The notes beneath the pieces are model-generated. The model was not told the DNA's origin. It did not search any database and saw only the letters and a program-made list of their open reading frames with translations. Below are positions 6,291 to 11,665 of a DNA stretch of 11,665 nucleotides, piece by piece. Both the position numbers and the translations under genes were made by a program. This stretch comes from an uncultured Hyphomicrobiales bacterium (GTDB lineage: Bacteria > Pseudomonadota > Alphaproteobacteria > Rhizobiales > Aestuariivirgaceae). Position 1 is the first letter of the stretch. Each line of letters begins with the position of its first letter. The stretch covers positions 1 to 11,665 of the forward strand of contig CAIYXE010000146.1 in NCBI GenBank assembly GCA_903930095.1. Direction: 5' to 3'.

Positions 6291-9200
6291 ATGTCATCTC
6301 CCAAGACCGTGACCGCCGTGCTGGGCCCAACCAACACCGGCAAGACGCACCTCGCGGTGGAACGCATGCTGGGGCACGGCGGCGGCATGATCGGCCTTCC
6401 CCTGCGCCTGCTGGCCCGCGAGATCTATGACCGGGTGCGCCTGCGCGCCGGTGACGCCGCCGTGGCGCTGGTGACGGGCGAGGAAAAGATCATTCCCGCC
6501 ATGGCGCGCTATTGGGTGTGCACGGTGGAGGCCATGCCCGCCGACATCGACGTGCCCTTCCTCGCCATCGACGAGGTGCAGCTCTGCGCCGATTTCGAGC
6601 GCGGCCATATCTTCACCGACCGCGTGCTGAACCGCCGCGGCCGCGACGAGACGATGCTGCTGGGGGCTGCCACCATGCGGCCCATCCTCGAAAAGCTGCT
6701 GCCCGGAACGGTCTTCGTCTCCAGGCCGCGCTTCTCCCAGCTTCTTTATGCGGGGCAAAAAAAGATCACCAGGCTGCCGCGCCGCTCCGCCATTGTCGCC
6801 TTTTCGGCCGACATGGTCTACGCCACCGCCGAGCTGATCCGCCGCCAGCGCGGTGGTGCTGCCGTGGTGCTGGGGGCGCTTTCGCCGCGCACGCGCAATG
6901 CGCAGGTGGCGCTCTACCAGTCAGGTGACGTCGACTACATCGTGGCCACCGATGCAGTCGGCATGGGCCTCAACATGGATGTGGACCATGTGGCATTCGC
7001 CTCCACCCGCAAGTTCGACGGCTTCCAGTACCGCCAGCTGAACCCCTCCGAACTGGGCCAGGTGGCAGGCCGCGCCGGGCGCTACATGAATGACGGCACC
7101 TTCGGCGTGACCGGCGAGGCCGACCCCTTTGACCCGGAAATGGTCGAACGGCTGGAAAGCCACAATTTCGACGCCGTGCGCATGCTGCAGTGGCGCAACC
7201 GCGAGCTTGATTTCGGATCGCTGGAGCGGCTGAAGCAGTCCCTCAACCAGCTGCCCCAGGTGCAGGGCCTGACGCGCGCCCAGCCCAATGCCGACATCCT
7301 GGCCTTCGAGGCCCTCGCCCGCGACCCCGCCACGCGCGACCTGGCGAAGAGCCGGAAGGACGTGGAGCGCCTCTGGGAAGTCTGCCAGATCCCGGATTAC
7401 CGCAACATCTCGAACGCCGAGCATGCCTCGATCGTTTCCCGCATTTACCAGTTCCTGCAGACCGGCGACGGCTTCATCGAGGAAGACTGGTTCATTCGCC
7501 AGCTCAGGCACTGCGAGAACACGCAAGGGGACCTCGACACGCTGTCCAACCGCATCAGCCATATCCGGACCTGGACCTTCGTGGCCAACCGCCCGGACTG
7601 GCTGAAAGCGCCACTCTATTGGCAATCTTATGCGAGAGAGATAGAGGACAAGTTGTCTGACGCCTTGCATGAGCGGCTGACACAGCGTTTTATCGACCGC
7701 CGAACCAGCGTGCTGATGAAGCGCCTGGCCCAGAAGGAAGAATTGATGTCGACTGTTGAGGAAGATGGCGCCATCCACGTGGAAGGCGAGTATATTGGCC
7801 GGATCAAGGGATTCCTGTTCGTGCCGGACGGTGCGTCGGAAGGGGCGGAAGCCCGCGCCCTGAAGGCCGCTGCCATGTCGGCTGTGGCCGCCGAGATCGG
7901 GGCGCGCGCCAAGGCGGTCTCCGCCTCCGCCGATACTGCGCTGAAGCTTACCCGCGACGGTCAGATCATCTGGAACCATGCGCCCGTGGGCCGTCTGGAG
8001 CACGGCAGCACGCTGTTGAAGCCCAGGGCCTCCGTCATCGCCGGCGACCAGCTGTCTGGCAGCGACCGGGAAGAGGTGCAGGCAAGGCTGCAGAAATTCA
8101 CGGATCGCCACATCGCCGCCACGCTGGAGCCGCTCGTCAAGCTCGAGGAGGGAGAGGGCCTCGAGGGCATCTCGCGCGGCATTGCCTTCCGGCTGGTCGA
8201 GACGCTGGGCGTTCTCCCGCGTGACACGGTTGCGGAGGAGGTCAAGGCCCTGAGCCAGGAGGACCGCGCCAAGCTGCGGGCCCTGGGCGCGCGCTTCGGC
8301 GCCTTCAACCTCTATGTGCCGGCGCTGCTGAAGCCCGCCCCCACCGAACTCCGCCTGCTGCTCTGGGCGCTGAACCTGCAGAAGGAAGGAAAGCTCGACG
8401 CCTCCGCCCTGCCCCAGCCACCGGGCCAGGGCCTCACCTCGGCAAACTTCGACCGCACGACGCCCCGGGGTTTCTACGGCGTCTGCGGCTATCGCATCTG
8501 CGGCTCGCGCGTCGTGCGGATCGACATGCTGGAGCGCTTGGCAGACCTCATCCGCGACCGCGTGTTCTGGCGCGCGCGCTTCCCCGAGGAGCAGCGCCCG
8601 GCGGGCTCCGTGGAAGGCGGCGGCTTCACCGTCGTTCCTGACATGATGTCGCTGGTGGGTTGCTCAGGCGAGGACTTCCTCGGCATTCTCCGCAGCCTCG
8701 ACTACCGCATGCAGAAGAAGAAGGTGAAGCGCCCTGCCGTGGCCGCAGCACCGGCCGCGCCGGACCAGGCGCAACAGCTTCCGGGCAGCGAAGCTGTGGT
8801 TCCAACCCTTCAGGAAGACACCCAGCAGGTGGAACTCGCTTCTCCGCCGCCGAACGATCCTCCAGCCGAGGCGGAATCACCGGCAGAACTGCCCCCGGCC
8901 CTTCCGGAGCCCGTGCAGGCTTCAGAGATGAGCGAAGGACCAGCGCCAGAGACCGCAGCATCACCAGACCAGCCCGCAGAACCTTCACCGGAACCTGTGC
9001 CGGTTGAACCCGCGCAGGCCATGGAGGAGGTCGAGGTTGAGGTTTGGTGGCCCAGGGACACGGGCCCCTTCCGCCACCGGCCGGAACGCCAGCGGGAACA
9101 GAACAGGCAGCCCCAGCACCGCCGTGATGCCGCGCCGAAGCCGGCCGAGCCAGGCGAGAAGCCAGAGGGCGAGCGCCGCGAAGGGCACCCGCCCCGCCGG

Positions 9201-9407
9201 GCCAAGGGTCCGCGCCGGCAGGACCGCCCCGAACGCCAGGAGCGTCAGGAGCGCCCCGATCGTCAGGAGCGCCAGGACCGCAAGCCCCGCCGTGAGGAGC
9301 GCAAGCCGGTGTTCGAGGAGCGCAAGCCCCGGCCAGAAAAGCCCATCGACCCGGATTCACCCTTCGCCGTGCTGGGTGCGCTGAAGGCGAAGCTTGCCGG
9401 CAAGTAG
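6291..9407 (+). CDS. SUV3-like DExH RNA helicase with long disordered C-terminal tail
   Basis: This 1038-residue protein is the alphaproteobacterial relative of the mitochondrial RNA helicase SUV3 (superfamily 2). Walker A is GPTNTGKT at 12-19, the Walker B/DExH box is DEVQ at 94-97 as in SUV3-type proteins, GAATMRP is a motif III equivalent, and motif VI is QVAGRAGR at 257-264. A helical region follows, then a conserved segment containing QGLTSANFDRTTPRGFYGVCGYR and a C-terminal helicase-associated part to about 805. Residues about 817-922 are Pro/Glu/Ala-rich and 927-1020 are Arg/Gln/Glu-rich, both probably disordered. The last residues DSPFAVLGALKAKLAGK look conserved. SUV3 unwinds RNA for degradation with PNPase in mitochondria; a bacterial RNA-processing role is inferred. 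The ATG at 6291 lacks a Shine-Dalgarno but gives the typical N-terminus. The 3' end overlaps the S4 gene. Confidence 0.9.
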   Translation: MSSPKTVTAVLGPTNTGKTHLAVERMLGHGGGMIGLPLRLLAREIYDRVRLRAGDAAVALVTGEEKIIPAMARYWVCTVEAMPADIDVPFLAIDEVQLCADFERGHIFTDRVLNRRGRDETMLLGAATMRPILEKLLPGTVFVSRPRFSQLLYAGQKKITRLPRRSAIVAFSADMVYATAELIRRQRGGAAVVLGALSPRTRNAQVALYQSGDVDYIVATDAVGMGLNMDVDHVAFASTRKFDGFQYRQLNPSELGQVAGRAGRYMNDGTFGVTGEADPFDPEMVERLESHNFDAVRMLQWRNRELDFGSLERLKQSLNQLPQVQGLTRAQPNADILAFEALARDPATRDLAKSRKDVERLWEVCQIPDYRNISNAEHASIVSRIYQFLQTGDGFIEEDWFIRQLRHCENTQGDLDTLSNRISHIRTWTFVANRPDWLKAPLYWQSYAREIEDKLSDALHERLTQRFIDRRTSVLMKRLAQKEELMSTVEEDGAIHVEGEYIGRIKGFLFVPDGASEGAEARALKAAAMSAVAAEIGARAKAVSASADTALKLTRDGQIIWNHAPVGRLEHGSTLLKPRASVIAGDQLSGSDREEVQARLQKFTDRHIAATLEPLVKLEEGEGLEGISRGIAFRLVETLGVLPRDTVAEEVKALSQEDRAKLRALGARFGAFNLYVPALLKPAPTELRLLLWALNLQKEGKLDASALPQPPGQGLTSANFDRTTPRGFYGVCGYRICGSRVVRIDMLERLADLIRDRVFWRARFPEEQRPAGSVEGGGFTVVPDMMSLVGCSGEDFLGILRSLDYRMQKKKVKRPAVAAAPAAPDQAQQLPGSEAVVPTLQEDTQQVELASPPPNDPPAEAESPAELPPALPEPVQASEMSEGPAPETAASPDQPAEPSPEPVPVEPAQAMEEVEVEVWWPRDTGPFRHRPERQREQNRQPQHRRDAAPKPAEPGEKPEGERREGHPPRRAKGPRRQDRPERQERQERPDRQERQDRKPRREERKPVFEERKPRPEKPIDPDSPFAVLGALKAKLAGK
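9217..9331 (+). repeat. imperfect Arg-Gln-Glu coding repeats in helicase tail
   Basis: Short near-repeats such as GAGCGYCAG encode the run RQERQERPDRQERQDR and then EERKP-type units. The composition is strongly basic with alternating acidic residues, a common form of disordered RNA-binding tail in degradosome-type proteins. Such repeats readily vary in copy number between strains. Confidence 0.7.
9383..9387 (+). promoter_or_regulatory. ribosome binding site for the S4 gene
   Basis: GAAGG lies six bases before the TTG at 9394, inside the helicase coding sequence. A stop in the same frame at 9382-9384 leaves no other upstream start, so this site decides the unusual TTG start. Confidence 0.65.
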
Positions 9408-9699
9408 CGGCGGCGCGGAGCGCCAGCGCCTCGACAAATGGCTCTGGATCGCCCGCGTGGTCAGGACCAGGGAGGCCGCGGCCCAGCTGGTCGAATCCGG
9501 CCATGTCCGTCTCAATGGCCAGAAGACGTTGAAGTCCGGCCATGCTGTGAAGGCGGGGGACGTTCTGACCCTCGTGCTTCACGCGCGCGTCAGGGTTCTG
9601 CATATCCTTGAACTGGGCGAACGGCGTGGACCCGCAGAAGAGGCGCGCCGCCTTTACAGCGAGGACGGCATGTCCGGTCTCGAAGGCAAAATGCCGTAA
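9394..9699 (+). CDS. S4-domain RNA-binding protein, Hsp15/HslR-like
   Basis: A 101-residue protein whose residues 10-55 form an S4 RNA-binding fold: RLDKWLWIARVVRTR, EAAAQLVESGHVRLNG and the loop KAGDVLTL. The rest (VRVLHILELGERRGPAEEARRLYSE) matches the Hsp15 (HslR) group. E. coli Hsp15 binds free 50S subunits carrying nascent chains and helps recycle stalled ribosomes; here the same role is inferred. It is shorter than the 133-residue E. coli protein and lacks its long basic tail. The start is TTG with a GAAGG site, and the gene overlaps the end of the helicase gene by 14 bases, implying co-transcription and probably coupled translation. The pair thus joins an RNA helicase and an RNA-binding protein. 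Confidence 0.88.
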   Translation: MPASSGGAERQRLDKWLWIARVVRTREAAAQLVESGHVRLNGQKTLKSGHAVKAGDVLTLVLHARVRVLHILELGERRGPAEEARRLYSEDGMSGLEGKMP

Positions 9700-9733
9700 A
9701 AAGAGATGCAAGGCCCGCGGGACTTTGCTAGAC

Positions 9734-9755
9734 AACCGTTCGGTTTAAAGAACGG
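9734..9755. repeat. overlapping inverted repeats just upstream of fdxA
   Basis: AACCG-TT-CGGTT (9734-9745) is a five-pair dyad. CCGTTC (9736-9741) can alternatively pair with GAACGG (9750-9755) around an eight-base loop. The two foldings exclude each other. They end eight bases before the fdxA ATG, so they could be an operator or a leader affecting translation. Confidence 0.45.
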
Positions 9756-9763
9756 CTGAGCCT

Positions 9764-10102
9764 ATGACCTATATCGTCACCGACAACTGCATCAAGTGCA
9801 AGTATATGGATTGCGTGGAAGTTTGCCCCGTTGACTGTTTCTACGAGGGCGAAAACATGCTGGTCATCCACCCGGACGAATGCATCGATTGCGGCGTCTG
9901 CGAGCCGGAATGCCCGGCCGAAGCCATCAAGCCCGACACCGAACCGGGCCTTGAGGCCTGGCTCAAGCTCAACACCGACTATGCCAGCCAGTGGCCGAAC
10001 ATCACCACCAAGAAGGAAGCCCCGGCAGACGCCAAGGACTTCGACGGGGTGGAAGGCAAGCTCGAGAAGTTTTTCTCCCCCAATCCGGGCGAGGGTGACT
10101 GA
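9764..10102 (+). CDS. fdxA: 7Fe ferredoxin (3Fe-4S / 4Fe-4S), FdxA
   Basis: The 112-residue protein is a seven-iron ferredoxin, a small cytoplasmic electron carrier. By the Azotobacter ferredoxin I pattern, Cys9, Cys17, Cys21 and Cys50 should hold the 3Fe-4S cluster, and Cys25, Cys40, Cys43 and Cys46 the 4Fe-4S cluster. Cys12 is an additional Cys, also found in the Azotobacter protein. The C-terminal part ([33 protein letters not shown]) is the usual extension of this type. The ATG at 9764 is the only start before the first cluster ligand; the upstream GAG is a weak binding site. It starts 64 bases after the S4 gene, so it may have its own promoter or be the operon's third gene. The redox partner is not known. 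Confidence 0.97.
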   Translation: MTYIVTDNCIKCKYMDCVEVCPVDCFYEGENMLVIHPDECIDCGVCEPECPAEAIKPDTEPGLEAWLKLNTDYASQWPNITTKKEAPADAKDFDGVEGKLEKFFSPNPGEGD

Positions 10103-10191
10103 TCTCCGGAGGCTTCTGGCCTGTTCCATGCTTTTCCTGCAAGCCGGTCATGCGGCAGGGCATGGGCATTAACCTTTTTTCCGAAGTTTCC

Positions 10192-10225
10192 TCCGTGTGC
10201 GGCGCAAGAATCCGCCGTACACGGA
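10192..10225. repeat. 13-base-pair hairpin downstream of fdxA
   Basis: TCCGTGTGCGGCG (10192-10204) pairs with CGCCGTACACGGA (10213-10225), with a single G-U wobble and an eight-base loop. No T-tract directly follows on either strand, so it is not a standard intrinsic terminator; a T6 run lies before it at 10175-10180. It may be an mRNA 3'-end stabiliser, an RNA domain or a binding site. Confidence 0.65.
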
Positions 10226-10302
10226 CATGCCGGGCTTTAAAAAAGCTTAAACTTGTGGTATTTAGACCACGATGAGGATGTAAACCGAACAGGCAAGACA
10301 GG

Positions 10303-10330
10303 ATCCGGGCGGCAACGCTCGGGTTTTTTT
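10303..10330 (+). terminator. strong intrinsic terminator upstream of carD
   Basis: CCGGGCG (10305-10311) pairs with CGCTCGG (10316-10322), one G-U included, around the stable GNRA tetraloop GCAA. Two further pairs can form at the base, and seven T residues follow (10324-10330). It lies 200 bases after the fdxA stop. It either ends a long fdxA 3' untranslated region or a separate small RNA, or attenuates transcription into carD. Confidence 0.85.
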
Positions 10331-10433
10331 CACGCGAACGCCGGAACCCACGGCGAGCGAACGGGGCCTGAGGGCGCCCTTCCGGTGGGTGGACGCGGGC
10401 GTCGGTTACGGGAACTCGGACGAAGAGGCACAT

Positions 10434-10454
10434 TGCGCGCGGTTTCCGTGCGCA
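10434..10454. repeat. nine-base-pair hairpin upstream of carD
   Basis: TGCGCGCGG (10434-10442) pairs with CCGTGCGCA (10446-10454) with one G-U wobble and a TTT loop. It stands about 70 bases before the carD start and could be part of the carD leader or a promoter-region dyad. Confidence 0.5.
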
Positions 10455-10515
10455 TGCCCGTCCGCTCGTTGCTTCACACGAAGCGCATATGTCGAGAATG
10501 ATTTGGGCAAAGGGC

Positions 10516-10521
10516 GAAGGA
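10516..10521 (+). promoter_or_regulatory. ribosome binding site deciding the carD start
   Basis: GAAGGA lies five bases before the ATG at 10527, clear support for this start over the upstream in-frame positions back to 10389, which encode an unlikely Cys-rich sequence. Confidence 0.8.
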
Positions 10522-10526
10522 CAGAC

Positions 10527-11477
10527 ATGACGAAGACCAAGACGAAGACCGCGAAGAAGCCCACAGCCCAGGCCAAGGCGGCCCCCAAGGCGGCCCCGAT
10601 GAAGGTGTCGAAGCCGGTTGCCGCCGCCAAGGCGAAGCCTGTTGCCACCAAGGCGAAGCCTGCTGCCGCCGAGGCGAAGCCTGCTGCCGCCAAGCCGAAG
10701 GCCAAGACCCCGGCGCCGAAGCCCACCGCGGCGAAGCCGGCCGAGCCAAAGCCCGCCGCGGCCCACAAGGCGGCTGCCGCGCCGAAGCCTGCGCCCGAGG
10801 CCAAAAAGCCCGCCCCGGCGAAGCCGGCCGCCGCGCCTGCGGCACAGAAGGCCGCCGCCACACAGCCTGCCCCTGCGGCCCCCAAGGCGTCCCTCGCCGG
10901 CGTTGTTGTCAGCACGCCCGCCGCCAAGAAGCTCGTTTTCAAGGTCAACGAGCTGGTGGTCTACCCCGCCCATGGCGTTGGCAAGATCAGCCAGATCGAG
11001 GAACAGGAGATCGTCGGCGCCCGTCTCGAACTCTACATCGTCGAGTTCGAGAAGGAGAAGCTGCGCCTCAAGGTGCCGACCAGCCGTGCCGAGCAGAAGG
11101 GCATGCGCCGCCTGTCCGACAAGGGCCAGATCGAATCCGCCCTCAAGATCCTGAAGGGCCGCGCCCGCATCAAGCGCACCATGTGGTCGCGCCGCGCCCA
11201 GGAATATGACGCAAAGATCAACTCCGGCGACATCATGGCCGTGGCGGAGGTCGTCCGCGACCTTTACCGCTCCGAGCGCCAGCCCGAGCAGTCCTACTCC
11301 GAGCGGCAGCTGTTCGAGCAGGCCCTCGACCGGATGGCCCGCGAGATCGCCGCCGTCAAGAAGATCGACGACGACCAGGCGGTAAAGGAGCTGGAAGACT
11401 ACCTCTCCAAGAACGCCAAGCGGGCGACCTCCGGCGAGAAAACCGAAGAAGACGTGCCCGCGGAAGAAGCGGCATAA
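10527..11477 (+). CDS. carD: CarD/CdnL-family transcription regulator with long Ala/Lys/Pro tail
   Basis: A 316-residue protein in two parts. Residues 1-134 are almost entirely Ala, Lys and Pro, like the tails of histone H1 or AlgP, and probably disordered and DNA- or RNA-binding. From Lys135 comes the CarD/CdnL module: the RNA polymerase-interacting domain FKVNELVVYPAHGVGKI...EIVGARLELYIVEF, then the helical C-terminal domain with RIKRTMWSRRAQEYDAKINSGD and VAEVVRDLYRSE. CarD/CdnL binds the RNA polymerase beta subunit and stabilises open complexes, notably at rRNA promoters. The protein ends EEDVPAEEAA; in Caulobacter, a terminal Ala-Ala of CdnL is a ClpXP degradation signal, so regulated turnover is possible here. 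The ATG at 10527 has a clear GAAGGA site. The gene is followed by an intrinsic terminator and probably forms its own transcript. Confidence 0.95.
   Translation: MTKTKTKTAKKPTAQAKAAPKAAPMKVSKPVAAAKAKPVATKAKPAAAEAKPAAAKPKAKTPAPKPTAAKPAEPKPAAAHKAAAAPKPAPEAKKPAPAKPAAAPAAQKAAATQPAPAAPKASLAGVVVSTPAAKKLVFKVNELVVYPAHGVGKISQIEEQEIVGARLELYIVEFEKEKLRLKVPTSRAEQKGMRRLSDKGQIESALKILKGRARIKRTMWSRRAQEYDAKINSGDIMAVAEVVRDLYRSERQPEQSYSERQLFEQALDRMAREIAAVKKIDDDQAVKELEDYLSKNAKRATSGEKTEEDVPAEEAA
10614..10700 (+). repeat. 21-base tandem coding repeats in carD
   Basis: A 24-base leading unit (10614-10637) is followed by three 21-base units (10638-10658, 10659-10679, 10680-10700) that encode PVATKAK, PAAAEAK and PAAAKPK. 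They are in frame and nearly identical in DNA, a pattern that grows or shrinks by slippage without a frameshift. Confidence 0.8.
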
Positions 11478-11502
11478 ATCTCCTCTTCAGACGTGACCTT
11501 CA

Positions 11503-11535
11503 GGGGCCCGGCTTCAAACGCCGGGCTCTTTCGTT
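11503..11535 (+). terminator. intrinsic terminator of carD
   Basis: GCCCGGC (11506-11512) pairs with GCCGGGC (11520-11526) around a seven-base loop; two more pairs (one G-U) extend the base. A pyrimidine-rich TCTTTCGTT follows. It begins 25 bases after the carD stop and separates carD from the tRNA gene. Confidence 0.8.
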
Positions 11536-11588
11536 CCCAGCCTCTCCCTTCCCAAATCGGGTACAAGAAGCTAAAAGACTTCCCGACG

Positions 11589-11665
11589 GGTCCCGTAGCT
11601 CAGCTGGATAGAGCATCAGTTTCCTAAACTGAGGGTCACAGGTTCGAATCCTGTCGGGGCCGCCA
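11589..11665 (+). tRNA. tRNA-Arg (anticodon CCT)
   Basis: The 77-base gene folds fully. The acceptor arm is GGTCCCG (11589-11595) with CGGGGCC (11655-11661), one G-U pair included. The D stem is GCTC/GAGC, the anticodon stem TCAGT/ACTGA holds the loop TTCCTAA with anticodon CCT, and the T stem ACAGG/CCTGT holds TTCGAAT. The discriminator base is G and CCA is encoded, ending on the last base of the window. It reads AGG codons, rare in GC-rich genomes like this. It probably has its own promoter in the 50 bases after the carD terminator, but I see no clear elements. Confidence 0.97.

Larger units (their letters stand above)
10103..10526. other. 424-base fdxA-carD gap with three strong hairpins
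   Basis: No protein-like open frame is visible. The gap holds a 13-pair hairpin (10192-10225), a short GTGGT/ACCAC dyad (10255-10270), an intrinsic terminator (10303-10330), a nine-pair hairpin (10434-10454) and a GCTTC/GAAGC dyad (10471-10484). An AT-rich stretch (about 10232-10265) separates the first hairpin from the terminator. The carD promoter should lie after the terminator, but I see no convincing -35/-10 pair. The open frame of carD extends up to 10389, yet the added residues look non-coding. Confidence 0.6.

Noticed and set aside
8626..9735. 369-codon antisense frame over the helicase tail and S4 gene
   Set aside because: It is rich in Pro, Ala, Gly and Arg as expected opposite the low-complexity tail, and runs through two real genes.
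9736..9755. LexA-type site before fdxA (GTTC...GAAC)
   Set aside because: The alphaproteobacterial LexA motif is a direct repeat with a seven-base spacer; here the arms are inverted with an eight-base spacer.
10389..10526. 46-codon upstream extension of carD
   Set aside because: The Cys-rich added residues do not resemble the Ala/Lys/Pro tail, and the GAAGGA site points to the ATG at 10527.
10002..10973. 323-codon Gly/Leu/Arg-rich frame antisense to the carD tail
   Set aside because: Its glycine-arginine repeats are simply the complement of the Ala/Lys/Pro codons of carD.

Overview
This window is ordinary chromosomal sequence from an alphaproteobacterium, most likely of the order Hyphomicrobiales (Rhizobiales). 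The evidence is the high-GC coding style, an alphaproteobacterial-type ribosomal protein L28, the aerobic cobaltochelatase genes cobS and cobT, a 7Fe ferredoxin of the FdxA type, a CarD/CdnL regulator and a SUV3-like RNA helicase. From memory of Rhizobiales genomes, the gene order J-domain gene, cobS, cobT, phytase-like gene, rpmB, helicase, S4 gene, fdxA, carD is a conserved neighbourhood. No phage, transposon, CRISPR array or toxin cassette is visible, and I found no undescribed multi-gene system.

Left part (1-4605, + strand). The first bases hold the possible start of a gene on the minus strand. Diverging from it is a small J-domain protein, followed by cobS and cobT, the two chelatase subunits that with CobN (not in this window) insert cobalt into the corrin ring. 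A secreted phytase-like protein follows; its TTG start overlaps the cobT stop, so it is probably translationally coupled.

Middle part (4606-6290). On the minus strand lie rpmB, with a good sigma70-type promoter and an intrinsic terminator, and a hexapeptide-repeat acyltransferase of the family usually linked to phosphonate gene clusters. The 617-base gap between rpmB and the helicase has no convincing gene but contains several strong inverted repeats.

Right part (6291-11665, + strand). A 1038-residue SUV3-like helicase with a long disordered tail overlaps a small Hsp15-like S4 RNA-binding gene. Next come fdxA, a 424-base gap rich in hairpins with one textbook intrinsic terminator, and carD, whose product has an unusually long Ala/Lys/Pro tail. 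The window closes with a carD terminator and a complete tRNA-Arg(CCT) ending on the last base. Several right-hand genes concern RNA or transcription (helicase, S4 protein, CarD, tRNA); the left-hand genes serve cobalamin synthesis and perhaps protein or cofactor assembly.
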